DNA of 64,000 nt from Fratercula arctica (taxonomy: Eukaryota; Chordata; Aves; Charadriiformes; Alcidae), in the NCBI GenBank assembly GCA_947846985.1, contig CANTUZ010000002.1, forward strand, positions 60,530,563 to 60,594,562, in the 5' to 3' direction. Positions 13,194 through 26,496 of this stretch are shown here, in pieces (the first letter of the stretch is position 1; each line of letters opens with the position of its first letter). The translations under genes and the position numbers were made by a program. The notes under the pieces are model-generated. The model had not been told where the DNA came from. It worked only from the letters and a program-made list of their open reading frames with translations, and did not search any database.

Positions 13194-16100
13194 TTCATGC
13201 TCTTTTAGCATGCATACCAGCCTATAACAGGATGCAAGTCTCCTAGTTCCTAAATTATAAAGTTCTTTTCCATTATGCTTTAAGATGTCTCAGAAAATTT
13301 TTTCATATAAATTGCTCTACAGAATCTTGTGAAGACAATAATCCCATTACTCTACAGTTCTTTCCAAACTATGCATCTATTGGCTGTGAAAAAAAAGAAG
13401 AGATTGTAAAGACATTTAATTTAGTTAGTGCCATTTTGAACAGAGTATTTGCACAAGTCTTATCTGACATTCAAAACCATGTGATAACACTATTTAAATG
13501 TAATGGAATAAAATGCAAACTTAAATTTCAGTAATTAGAGTGACCTTTTCCTAACTTCTGTATTTTATTAAGGTGGCATGTCTTAGTTATACAACTTTTC
13601 CCTACCACAGGAAGAGAGGAATAATTTCACCTGTACTGTGTAATATCTAGTATTAATTTATTTCAAATGCAGCTGCTTTAAAGGGTCAAAGAGTGGAACT
13701 GAATGTGAGAAGGTCACCAAGGGCATCAATAAAACCTGCTGTTGGCTCTGTAAAATTATAATGGAACGGATAGCAAAATCAGAGAGCTGAGAGCACCTTC
13801 AAAGCTTGTAAATCATAAAAGTATTACACAATCTGAAAACTGAAAGCCAAAGGTATACCTGAAATGGAAAGTGAGGGCATGTTACAATTTTCTTCCAAAT
13901 GTACTGGAAGGCAAAACTGAAAATCAGAATAGATCTCCCCTAAAATAATAAAAAGACAGAATTGAAAAAAATTTACTTTACTAGGCCAGCACACAAGTAT
14001 TTAGATTTCATATTATTTTACCTAACAAGGGCAACCTCTGCCTGTGGCTCTAGATAGAAAACAATCAAAAATAATACAAATATGCACCCATAATTTGATC
14101 AGAAACAGCTGTATAAATATCCATTGTGGCCAGATTATTTTAGTGGAGGGTGCAGATTATCTACATGCCATTCCTTATAAGGACAGGTAAACAAATTATG
14201 TCTAATTCAAAACTCACTCATTGTTTGACAATTATAAAAAACCCTCAGTTTTTGTCTGACACTTGTTTCACAGTGAAGACAGTGGGGGGAAAAATCAGAA
14301 CAAAACAAGTCACGGTCTGACAAAAATATTGAAATTAAAACTCATTTTTGGTCAGATGAATGATAAGCTCTCCAACAGATTGCATGCCTCCGAGTCTGTG
14401 GTCCTATTCAGAGAGACTGTCAGACAGACAAGAGAAGTGGCTCGTGTCCCTTGTTTTGCAGGATGACTGGCATCAAGTCAACCTTCTCCCTCAACTGTCC
14501 TGGTTTTCACTCCTGTCAGTAACAATTTGAAGTTGACCGTGTCCTCTACCAATCTGCAATGGCCTCTTACGCCAAAAGCACCAAAGGTTTCACAGAGCCC
14601 AGAGAAAGTTTGCTCGGATTGCTGAAGGACGTGGGAAAGGCAAGGGATGTGAGAGTTTCTGGGGTATAAACTAGATAGGAATTTCATGGTATGTGCTACT
14701 GTACATGAAGTAATAAACCCCGAAAAGAGAGCAGGACCATTGCCCCTAGCAAAGCGCTGCACTAATGCACCTTCACACACTGGGGCTCAGAGCTGCCTGA
14801 GGCCTGGACGGCTTTCATTCTCTCCGAGAAGCCTGGACCTGTCCGTGCAGATAGGTTTTAAGCTGTACAGATTTGTAGGATGACATTTATCTCAGTTCAA
14901 AGGCTCAACACAAAATCTTTGCGCTACTAAACCCTGTTTTAATCCACAGCCTTAAGTAGACCTTATATAGAGTGTAAAGTAAGTCTATATTGCATTGCTG
15001 GTTTTGGCACAAGAAAAATGTGCCAAACTTTTTTGCATATGGATAATCAAGACATAGTAAAATAAACATGTTCCTCAAACAATATTAAGTAATGAATGAA
15101 TGTGAAGAGAAGATCATTTTTTTGAAGCTACTTTATATAGAACTATAAATTCATAGGCTAAATTATTAATGGGGAATTAGTTGCTCAGTTCTCACTATCA
15201 CAAAAAAAAAGGGAAGGAAATAAATTATGGAAAGATAATGTAACATTTTCCAGTTAAACCAGACCTTTGGCTGTAGGTTACTTTGCATTTCTTTTAAAGG
15301 AAATGCTCTCATTATTTAAATTACAGAGCCAAAACCTGACTGACGTCTTATTTTTAAGTGTTTCTGCCCAGCACATTTTAAAACTATAGATATCCACTCT
15401 TTACATAAGGCCTTTCTGATAGGTACAGTAATGTATTCTCCATCTCCGTATTTCAGGGAACAGTTAAAACACTATTAGTTGCCATGGAGAAGGAGCTCAT
15501 TCAGTAGAATGTTCGTTTCATTTCCAGTGGCTTCAGCCATGTCTGTGCTGTAGATAACAACAGGCATTGTAGTTGAATCAGTGACCTCTCTCAAAACTTG
15601 CCATGGCAATAGAGCTGTGATACCACCCGGCATGGACTGGTTGTCCTTGGTTATTTGCATGGTATAAAGGTGTGCTTAGGAGCAAGACACTGGGAACCAG
15701 TCACCCCAAACCCATCATTGCTCCTTGCTGCATCTCAGTCACCAATAACGAGCTAAAAACATACACTTTATTTAGATTTTTGCACCACCTATGTTTTTCG
15801 TGTGCTGTTCAATATATGGTGAAACGTATTTCAGATAAATTTCAGACTGACACAGGTTCAAGCTGAAACACGGCAGCCAGTCACCAAAAGGAGGAAGGCA
15901 GGACCTTACCCCTTGGCGAAGGAAAGAGTTGTTTACTAGCCAGTAAAATGCAGGAGGTCTAGTCTACCAAGCAGGCCTTTATATATCTAAGAAAATGAAA
16001 CAAATTGTTTAAATTTAATAATTCATATTGTTTTCTGGATCAGAAATTAATAGAATGATTTTTGGAGGGAAAGATGGAAACTGTCCAGACTCTCACAAGT

Positions 16101-16345
16101 CTTCAAAGGGGACATCTACTATAACAGCTAAAATTTTTCACCAAGACCCAGGAATGATCGAAATTCATCTGAAAAGGCACGTATGGTGAAAGATGCTCCT
16201 GGATTCTGTGGTGGAAACTCTTTGCTGGTGCATTATTTGATGGAGGCTTTGAAATGGTTCTGTCATGTTCTTTTTTTTGTCTTAAAATATGGTATCTTAT
16301 TTGAATAATATGTTTTACAAAAAGTTTAGTAGTTTCAAGAATATA

Positions 16346-16404
16346 GTACTGTATCGTAGTAGGGATAGGATAGGATAGTACAGTACAGTACAGTACTAGG
16401 GATA
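16346..16404. repeat. Compound pentanucleotide microsatellite with inverted arms
   Basis: A GGATA run (about three copies, 16363-16377) is followed by a GTACA run (about four copies, 16378-16396). Flanking TAGTACTGTATC at the left and GATAGTACAGTA at the right are near-complementary, so the block could fold into a hairpin. Confidence 0.85.
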
Positions 16405-16970
16405 GCATTGTTTTTAAATAGCTTCCTCAATTAGATTCAGAGGTTTTCTACAGCATGGTCTATATCAGCAGGGGCTCCTTGTGTTGCAATTTGGTTGTTT
16501 ATTCTGATATTAAATCTGACATATCAGTAGCAGTGTTATGCCATTGACCATGACAGTTACTGATCCTTAGATTTAGATGCCATAATAAAACTCTACTTAA
16601 TCTGCAATACAGTGGCTAGTTCATAAAAATCTCATTTAAATACAACAGGAGTAAACTCACATCTTTACAACTTTCTTCTTCGCGAAGCCTGTTTTCTCTC
16701 CTATAAATGTACACCACTTTCCAGAAATGTCTCCTTTATGAGTAGACGAACTTAGAAATCTATCTCAGTATTTTCAGCTACTGAAATACCAGGGTTGTAC
16801 TCTGCTTGCAAATGAAGCAGTTGAGTAAAGTTACAGTTAACTTCCCACCAAAAGGTAATATTTTTGTTTTGTTCAGCCTGATACTCAGCCTGACTGTCAC
16901 TGGTTGTGTTACTTCTTCCTACTTTCTGCTTTCTTCAGAGAGTGTTCAGAATTTTAACAGTCCTCCCTGC

Positions 16971-16988
16971 TTTTTTTTTTTTTTTTTT
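16971..16988. repeat. Poly-T tract
   Basis: Eighteen consecutive T. No retroposon body is recognisable next to it on either side, so I call it only a homopolymer. Confidence 0.9.
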
Positions 16989-17193
16989 GAAAGATTGTCA
17001 GCTGGATCATTGTTAGATGAAAATGCTTGTTGATCAACAAAATTGTCTCCTGATCCTTCTTCCCAGTTTCAGAATCCAAACTATGTAAAGGTTTCACCAT
17101 AATACACACAGTTCTTCAAAAATGACTAGGGAAACAGATTTGTCATCAAGTGTCAGAAAACCAGAATTGTTTAAAATACTCAAGCTAGAATGA

Positions 17194-17213
17194 CACCCCC
17201 ACCACCACCACCC
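17194..17213. repeat. CCA trinucleotide repeat
   Basis: Short CACCCCC followed by (ACC)n, ending in a T-rich stretch. Confidence 0.8.
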
Positions 17214-18652
17214 TTTTTCTTTTAGAATAACTTGAAAAGGATTTCCTGAGTTGTAGCTGATGAGGCACCTCAGAAATACTGATACTGTGAGACACCTTCA
17301 GGGAAAACCACTATTGCAACTACTAGTGTAATTCATCAAGCTGTTGTATCACTCTCAGCCAATTTGAGGTGATTTCAGTTTAGCACCTTGAAAATATGTA
17401 CTTACTTCACTTACTGCTCATACTCATTTAATATAAAATTAGCATAATTGCCAACACCCTTTGGCTAATGGCAGCCTCTAGGTGGTTTCTTGCTTCTACA
17501 TTCTCATGGGATTCCTTGCAAGACAGTCAATAACATGACAGATGAAGATGGTCTACTACTTATGTATTAATTAGACCAGGAATTAGAGACTCTTTTTCAT
17601 TTTTCATAGGTGACATTTTGGGTTTCCCTCTAATTTAAATATAGACAAAAAGATACCAAACCATTTTCTTTTCTCTTAGGCAAACCCAAATATTTATTTT
17701 TTTTTTACCACTTTGTACGATTACTGTAACAGTTGAGCACTTTCCTTTTCTATTCCCCAGTGAAATAAAAAAGTGGAAAAATGTTCAAAAGCTTTATAAG
17801 CCATAACAAATCTTGGAGCAGCAGGGCAGGATAAAGACCTGGCCATGTTCTCAGAAGACTGTAATGAATTTTTTTAATGTGAAGTTTATTGCCTAATTTT
17901 CTTTTTATCATTTTCCCCATTAAATCCTTTGAAGAAGCTTCTTGTAAGAGCATAAATGGCTACTAGAAAATGTCAAGTGTCAACTTAAAACTTGCCAAAC
18001 TGTGTTCTTGTTGCGATGTGGGCCTTGTTCTCCCAGTTACAAATTAACCCATACTAAAACACAAACCCCAAACACACCATGAAACTTCTGTAGCTAATAG
18101 TTAATATGACGGTAATATACAGGTGCTGTTATGTAAATATACTTCAGAGTCTATACTAATTCTTATATACTACATGTTTCAATAATAGAAGTCTGAGCAT
18201 TAAGATGCTTGTTGTGGTTTTTTTTCCCCTCTAAAGAAATACACTTTTCCTAATAGAATAACTTTCTTCTGAACCAAGAGTATTTTTTTCACTAGTTCAC
18301 AGCAATGTTTCTTTCCTCCTTCCCAAATCAGTAATCAGTGCAGCTTAGAGGCCCATCTGTGATTCATCTGTGTGAAATACAAAAGACCAGAAAATAGATT
18401 GGGATAATATATTTTGCTGAAAGTTTCTCAGCTATCTCTACTGTTACTTATTAATGTTAATGGATTTTTTTTCTGCTCTCATGCTTTAAATACGGACAAA
18501 CAGGACAATAATAAAACTTAATGTAGTGAGATCTGTGATCTATCAGGCTTAGAAATAATCTGTATTACCCTGAGTCACGCAAACTGGTTTTATTTTGAGT
18601 GACTTCTACAGTATCCATGTTATTTGCCATACATCCTGAAGAACCATTCTGG

Positions 18653-18704
18653 CTTTTGGACAATACAATTTTATAGAACTTTTGGACAATATATTTTTAT
18701 AGAA
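18653..18704. repeat. 26-bp tandem duplication
   Basis: Two adjacent 26-bp units, 18653-18678 and 18679-18704, both start CTTTTGGACAAT and end TTTTATAGAA. They differ by a few bases in the middle, so this is an old local duplication. No function is apparent. Confidence 0.9.
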
Positions 18705-21700
18705 CTTTAAGGAAGTTAATAATAGCAAAAATGTCTTTGTCACAGCACTCAAGGAGATGCTCTTCACTACTCACAAATACTGATGCAACCACTGGGAGAC
18801 CCGTAAGCTAGGAGTTCTTTCCTGATATGTTAGAAGAAGGGATGAGAGAAAAGGAACTGTGTGCATTGGTACTTGCCTCTTGTTTCAAATAATAAATTCT
18901 TAGATCTCTGGCATGTAACTAAAGAATTGCAAAGCATTTTTAAACATTGGAGTTTTTTCTGGAAAGTTCTGGAAATTGATACAATGAAAGAGTATATGAA
19001 GAGGCACAGTTGAATATGAATATTATTCAACGTAATTTAAAAGTTCAAAAGACAAACTGTGAAAACTCCAGCCACCAATTAGGGGATTTAAAACTGTAAT
19101 CCTCATGCAGTTGTCTCTAATGCCCTAGAATTCCTGGGAAGATCTGTTTAGTTTAAGTTAATGCCCCCCAGCGTCTCATTTAAGTAGTATAGAAAGAAAC
19201 TGGCAGTTGGAAGTCTCAGGTTTATACCTCAAATGCCATTTACAGATTATATGTAGATTATTTTATTCTCTGTCCATCAGCTGTTCCACCCCTAACATGG
19301 ATGCAAAATTTCTCAGAGGTGCTTAAAATGCTCATTAACTTGCTGAAACAAAATAGTTGCTAAAATAACTAACAGGATAAATTTAAATACCATTTTCTTA
19401 TGCTGTTTTAATACTAAAAGTTCCTACTAAGGCTTTGATGTGTTAAAGAGGAATTCAGCAAAGAGTGTCTTGTACACATTGAACAAGAAAAGTAGGAAAT
19501 GTTTACATATAGCAGTCAACAGCTACAATATAGTTTGAGTTTGGCAAAGATCTGTAAGGACTATTTTGAGGACTTGATTCTAATGCAGCCTATATTTTGA
19601 CAAGTGATTCAGATAGTAACTGTGTTGTGTAAAAGTAACTGGTTTTCATACATATCAAGTAAAGTTCTTGGTTTAATCATGAGATAATTTAGAAGATGAT
19701 TTTATTCCACATTAGATCACTGTATTTGAAAAACATTTATTCAAACCATAGGAAATACCAAGTGACAGTGATGACAAATTGAAAAGTTCTGTAGGGGTGT
19801 TTTTCCTACCAGAAACTTTAGCATCATCTCCACTTGAATATTCATCTGAATGAAGCAGACAGTCTTTTAAAGCAATGAAATTCATGATGGCAATCAAATT
19901 TCTCAAAACTGATCAAGTTTTGGAGAGTGAAGGTACTAGGGTCAGAAGGTGATCTGGTGAAAGCTATAGGAGCCCCCTCTGTCCTAATGACCATGCTGAA
20001 AGGTGTACTGGCTGCAGGGCTGTCCCTTCTGTGGGGAGAGGTGGTAAGGGGCTCTCAGCAGTGGAAACTTCCACCCGGAGGAATGTACGGAGGGGACAGC
20101 AGAAAGGAAGGGTGAGGAAGCAGCTCAGCAGCTGTGGCTGAGCTGTATGGACCCGATGTCACTTTCCCATCGTGTTTACCACATCACTGTTGTTCTGTGC
20201 CTCCCTGGAGACTAACTCCCATCTTGAAGGAAACCTGAAAATCACCATTGTCCCACCGGGGACGCAGAGGTGGCAGAAGAAACGGGGGTGGCTCACAGAG
20301 TGCACTTCAGCACAGCTAATGGCACTGGGTAGGATGCCTCATTAAGGATGTCACTAGCATCATTAGCAGAGCTGGGAGGCTCTGCTAACCTTGCTTCCAG
20401 TGCCTGAGTCGGCTCAAGTACCCCTGTGCTGCTCTCTGCTCTGTGGCCTATAATCAAGTTTTCACGACTTAGGCAGCTGGCCTGCTTTCCTTTCTAGATC
20501 ATTTTTTTATAAATCATTTGGTGTTTGATCATTACATTTCATCTCTTGGATACATTTCTAAATAGGAAATTGCTGACAGACATTTCTTCCTATTTTTTAA
20601 AAGGGTAGCTCATCCATAATTTCCCATCTTTTTTCTGGTTGCAATATTATTAGCTTGCCATACTACTGTCCTAGCCTATACATTCCACAACAAAATGCAG
20701 TTACTGCATTCCTCCTGCTTGCAGCCCTCCTATAAAATAAACCATTTTCATGAATCAATAAAGGACAGATTTCGTGCATTGTAACTGCACCTCATCTGTG
20801 GTAAATTTTTTTGATTGTTGTTGTTCCTGTTTTGTTTTGCAAAACTGGTGTCAAAGCACAGTAGTAGTGATTTTCCTCAAATATTTATGTTATGATGAGA
20901 ATCACATATAAAAGCTAGTGCTTTTTTTTAATATCTTCAAGGTAGCTGTCACTTTTCTTCAAATTATTACCTACATCCATTCAGCTAAAGGCAAGCTCGG
21001 ACCCTTGCATTCAGTAAATGATGCTACTCAATTATTTTCTCAATTGCCTAGATCTATTTTTTTCTCTGGTGAAGTCATTCTTTTTCAATAAATCATTGTT
21101 GTCAGCTAAAAAGCTGATCAACACACTGTGCTAGGGTACAAAGTGTTGAAGCACTAGAAGAGATATTGAAATAAGCATTGTGTTGGCACAGTAACGAGTA
21201 CATTTGGAGAGTGGATCTAAGATTTAAAGAATTGCACCTTTTTCACCAAGATACTGAGCTCTCTGGGGTCAAGGCTGCTTTCCAGATTTACTCCAGAGCA
21301 CACCAACAGCAAGACCTGAGACATTTCAAGGTGGCCTCTCTTCTTTAGTCTCCTCCACTTGACTCTTGGCCCCCACAGCCCTGTGGTGGGAAGGGATGTC
21401 CCACAGATGTGGCCTGCACAGACACTCACAGGCATTTCCACACGCGGCAAAGGAACAACATGGCTGTTTCACAAGGGACATGGCCCTGCTGGGTTCCTGT
21501 AACAGAATGCGAAGGCAGTATTTTTAAGAGACATTGTAGCTTTGTCTCAGCTGAAGAAAATGGCATTTTACACTGGCATATACTCTCAGGTGCTTTCTTT
21601 ACCTTGAAAAAGAAGCCTATTCAGCAGCTCTCCCACAAATGCCTGCAAGCAGACTTCTCTCCAGTAATGCATAGAACATGTCTCAATTGCTAAAGACTGT

Positions 21701-23836
21701 TACCTTGACTTCGTGGTAGTGTCCCCTCCAGGAACAAAAGAACGCCTGGCTGACAGCTAAGCTTGCATTGCCATCTAGTACCCGGGTATTGCTTGTAGTG
21801 TGCTGAGTCCTTCTGCCGTGCATTAAATTTATGAAGGACTTTTTTGCTGGAATGAGGCTGATAGGCTGCACCCTGTCCTCACACAAGAAGATGAATAAAT
21901 GGGAAATGTTGGAGTTGCATTGCATTTCCACTTTATTCTGAGGGGTCAGAGAGGGAGTGGGGGACAGGGAGGGAGAATGGGACATGATGAGCTTGACAGA
22001 AAACCAGTTTGTGTTCAGACCTGGATCTGTCCGTGGATCAAACAGGCATGTCCTGCTCCTGTGATGCCAGATTGGTGGAATGTACAGCTTGGGAAACTGC
22101 ACTTGATCAGCTATCCATGGAAGGTACCAGTTCTTCTTGTTTCTTTGAGTTGTTCTTATTGCCTGACCATGAGGCAAAGAAATGAGCAAATATATCTTTA
22201 CCTCACCTGTCTGCTCCTTTTAAATTATTGTGGATTGGCTTCCACTCACTAACAAACTCAGATCTCCTGTCAAAATGCACAGCATGTGACGATTTAGCTT
22301 CAGCCCGTGGTGTTTTCACAGATCTCAAACTAAGGACACTGAGTTTTGTGCTGCCACATTTCCATCCTCTTGGACCTCCAGTCACAGGAGTTCAGTATTG
22401 TTGACAGTGAGTGACACGTTGCTCCATACGCAAGGGAAAGCTGATGAACAGGATCATGTGATCACTCTACCCTTACAGTGACCTTTGAGTTTGAGCAGCT
22501 GACAGTTGAAAGTCCCCTGCTCTAACCACCAACCTCACTGCTTTGCTATTTAGCTGATTTACAAACACATCAACAAGCCTTTCAAGGCAAACATACTAAA
22601 TTGCCATAGATTTTCTAAGACAAAAGGATGGGGTCCTCTTACAATCTAAACTCCTGCAATCTCAATCTAGCCTTCACCTTTATTATCTAGACTGCTGCCT
22701 GAATCAAACTTCTGTGAGTAATGAACTGGAGGCAGGGAGGAAAGAAATGAAAAAATACTCATTTAAATTTTTTCTAGTTTTCAGATGGACTCATCCACAA
22801 AAATCCCAACTATAATTTTTTTAAAAAAAAATGCAAATTGGGAATCTCTTTTGCCAGTATTTAGGTCCTCTTGCAGAGTTTGGTGCTGTGAGCAGGCTCA
22901 AATGCAGCCTTCTATAACTATCGACGAAAGGAGTTTCTGCAGATGTGTACCTACCAGCTTGTCAGCTGCTGAAAGAGACAAACTGCTTTTACAGGTCACC
23001 TATCTGACCTGCATCCACTCAGCAGCCCAGCAGTAACTCTAAGCAGGTTGCTTGGCATTCAGAAATCTTGGACAACTCACCACTGTGCCTGTGAAATTAA
23101 ACTCTGCTATGCACAGACCGTGAACTGGAACACGTTGTGGCTACATTAGCAGATGCACAGATAAATGTTATGCCCAGTAAATTCAGCATATCCAGAATAT
23201 TTCAGCCTCACTGTACATCTGTTGATGTGTCAGACTGTGTTCTCTGTGCATTTCAACACTGTCAGATGTGTGAGCATCACAAAGCTCACTATTATATTGC
23301 AACTACCAGAAATATTTAAAGTATTTCTTTTTCCCTGGGAGGGGGGGCGGGTATGGATAGAAAGAGACGTGCAGAATTTTAGGGCAAAAGGATCTTTAAT
23401 GGTTTGTTCTTTCTTCAACTTAAATCACTTTGCTTCAATCAGTAAGTAATAGTTTGTGTATTAAGGAATGCAGGAAGCATATCATATTATAGAGGATTTA
23501 GTACTTCTGTAAATTTCAACATAGACATTGTGATGAACAACACTAAGATTTCCTAGCTCAGAAATTCTCACATACACATGGGTTCTTGGAGTACCTGAGG
23601 CTACTCAAATATGGCAAGTTTTCCAGATGTCTGTAAAAAATTCTTGCGGTGTAAAATGGGCGCCTTGACAAAAACCATCTCCTCCTCCGCACTTCGGTCT
23701 ACCAATCCACATCGCCCAGAGGTCTGAAACAAACACCTGATGCTTAAATCTCAAAGAAAATATTTTTTTTAAGTGTCTGAACACTGTGATGTGAAAATAT
23801 CTCAAAACAGCAATGTTACTTCCACAAAACCACAGA

Positions 23837-23883
23837 CAAAAAACAAAACAAAACAAAACAACAAACCAAACAAACCCAAAACA
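23837..23883. repeat. CAAAA-type microsatellite
   Basis: An A-rich run with AAAAC units that degenerates to AAAC and CCAAA units toward its right end. Confidence 0.85.
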
Positions 23884-26410
23884 ACCAATAGAGGGGAAGT
23901 GATAGAGGTAATAACAGAATAAAAGATTTAAATGACGATAATACTTGGAGAAAACAGGAAAGAAGAAAACAATTGAAATGTGAATAAGGAGGATGTGGGA
24001 AAACTGTGGTAAGAAGGACAGGCAGAAAACACAGAATGGGAAACCTTAATAATAAGCATCAAATGCTTGAACAGAAAGCTCTTGAGACATGTGGTGCCCA
24101 ACACATGGTAAAACACCGTAAGTTTTACTCCAGATAAGCCATCAAGTTCTACTTAAAATCTGTATTTCTCAAGCTGACTTAACAAAAAATGCTGCACATT
24201 TTATGGAGAGCTTTATTTAATACCTCAGGTTTTGGCATTCTGTCTTTGAGTATTAATTCTCTGGTGTCCTTCTCTTATTCATACCACAAATGATTCAGCA
24301 GCTTAGAACAGCAAAGATTCGGCTTCTCCACTCTAATAGTTTAACATATATGTACTTTGTGACTAAAACTTACTTAACACATTAATTTTAAACTCTGCTA
24401 GAGGTTGATTTTTATATGGTTTTTTAATTTTTTTTTTAATATAGGTATATATGTAAGCTAAACAAAAAATTAAAAAGGATACCAAGCAGACTGTAGAAGG
24501 ATACTGATTTCCTCCTAGAATGTGTGCATGCTTCAGCATACTAAAGACTGCAGCTTCTTTATCAATTCAAATACCATTTCTCATCTCCTAGTGAAATCTT
24601 ATCTGAATATTCTTCTGTTCTGGAGATTTTACAGTTCATGCATTTCTGTATATATTAATTAAATATCTAATTTTCTAGTTGAGTCTCTGATTTGGATCTA
24701 ATGTTTTGCCAGCTTATTCAGTATTCCCCTTTTGATTGGAAAGAATTAAATCACTCCTTGAAGAAGAGAATCATGTCTTAAATATTCATTTTTATAAAAG
24801 AAAATCTTATTTTAATTATCTTTTTTTTTTCTCTTTGGTATCTCACTATAATTAATCCTTTATCCCTTTTTGCCCTTGGTGCATTGTTTTAGAAACTGAA
24901 AGGGCATTCATCCAAGAAAAAATAAAATCTCAAATCAGCAAGAAATAAATCTCTTTGGGACATGGAGCTGCAGCATTTCTGTTGTCAAGAGACTCCAAAT
25001 GAAGTGAAGTACCCAATTATTATTAGATTATGCTCAGTCTTCATACTGTGGTGTACCAACAACAGGCATTTCTGTTCCATGAATTTTATCTGGGCAGTTG
25101 GGAAGTGGTTGGAAAAATGTTTGTACTTCCAGGGTTGTCATTTTAGTACCTCCCCCACTGCTTCTGCTGTTGGACAAGAGTTTAGTTTTTCCTCATCTGC
25201 TACATGGCATTTTTTGATGAAATATCCATAGTGAAACCTTGTTGTATTTGCACAAAACCATGCGTTGCTGTAGGACAGCTGATCACAGGCCTGGTTTTGA
25301 GTCCTGGCAAACGCTGCTCTTGTGTTACGCTCTGGTGTCGCTGCTATTTCACAGTGTTCATGGCCTAATCAGCACTGGATATAAAAATAGAGATTGTTTC
25401 CCAGTTTTATGCCCCCTACAAGAGCATCTATTGTGGTTCACCTCTCTACTTCCCTGCCATATGACTGTGGCGTGTCCCACACAACAGTCTAACCCAAGTC
25501 TCCCCGGCTTTACAGCTTTTTGCACAGGCAAAACAGCAGCCTTTTCATCAGGCTATTTGGGGGCTTTTTAATGCTCCTTGAAATATCTGCATGATCAGCC
25601 AGCCTCTGCCCTGGTAAAATTACAGAGGCAGCATATGCTCAATAGGATGGAGACAGACAGTGCTTGAGACTGTCCTGGCAGGATTGAAGGCAGTTGTGCA
25701 GTGCGTTTGTAGTGTCAGCTGGAATGATGTAGTGGAAAATAAAGCGGTCTGATAGTTTGGGATTTGAGATCCAGAGTTTCAGAAATGGTTTAAAATAGCA
25801 TCATGCCATCTGTCTTTGCACAACTGCAAAACCTGCAGTAGGAACAAGACGATGCCAGCAGCAGCCTTCTGACTGACCAAAGAAACGTGTGTCCAGTTTA
25901 GTCCACGCTGTGGAGGCAGTTTTGCAAGCCTGCTGCAGGTCCAAGTATGTTCTACATAGTCAGTATCTTGGAGATAAATTTTACCTAAACAGGATATTAA
26001 ATAGTTATTTTTTATGAGGTTTTCAATGTTGTAAAACTCAATTACTTTTTAAACTTCTAATCGGGGGGAGCATTTCATTTCTGTTCTTTTCAGCATACTG
26101 CATAAGGTGGAGATCCCTGGAGTTCAGTTTTTCTGACTCAAGACGGCAAAGGCATAAAGAAAACTTCTCTGTTACTGCCAAATGTCTGTCTCTTTATGAG
26201 CTATAAATATACATTATCAATACTTTTTTGCTGGCTCTTTTATCTTCTTTTCATATAGAGAACCTGGCTTACATAGTAGTCTGGGGAAATGTCAGGTTTG
26301 AATCAGTTTTTGGTTTACAGAAGCAAACCACATACGGGAGAGACTGGTGACCCAGACTGATGGACTTTGCAATAAGGATGTGGATTTCTCAATCCATTTA
26401 ACAAAATTAT

Positions 26411-26496
26411 TTTATTTAATTCTTCAAGGGTATATAACAATATTTCTTATTTCTTTATTTAATTCTTCAAGGGTATATAACAATATTTCTTATTTC
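26411..26496. repeat. Perfect 43-bp tandem duplication
   Basis: The units 26411-26453 and 26454-26496 are identical base for base (each starts TTTATTTAATTCTTC and ends TTTCTTATTTC). Perfect identity in non-coding DNA points to a recent duplication, or to a variable-number locus captured at two copies. Confidence 0.95.

Noticed and set aside
16971..16988. Poly-T as the tail of a minus-strand processed pseudogene
   Set aside because: No coding-like or SINE-like body lies on the right-hand side, and no target-site duplication is visible.
21683..22189. 168-residue minus-strand ORF
   Set aside because: No family resemblance, ordinary intron composition, no splice or promoter context; consistent with chance.
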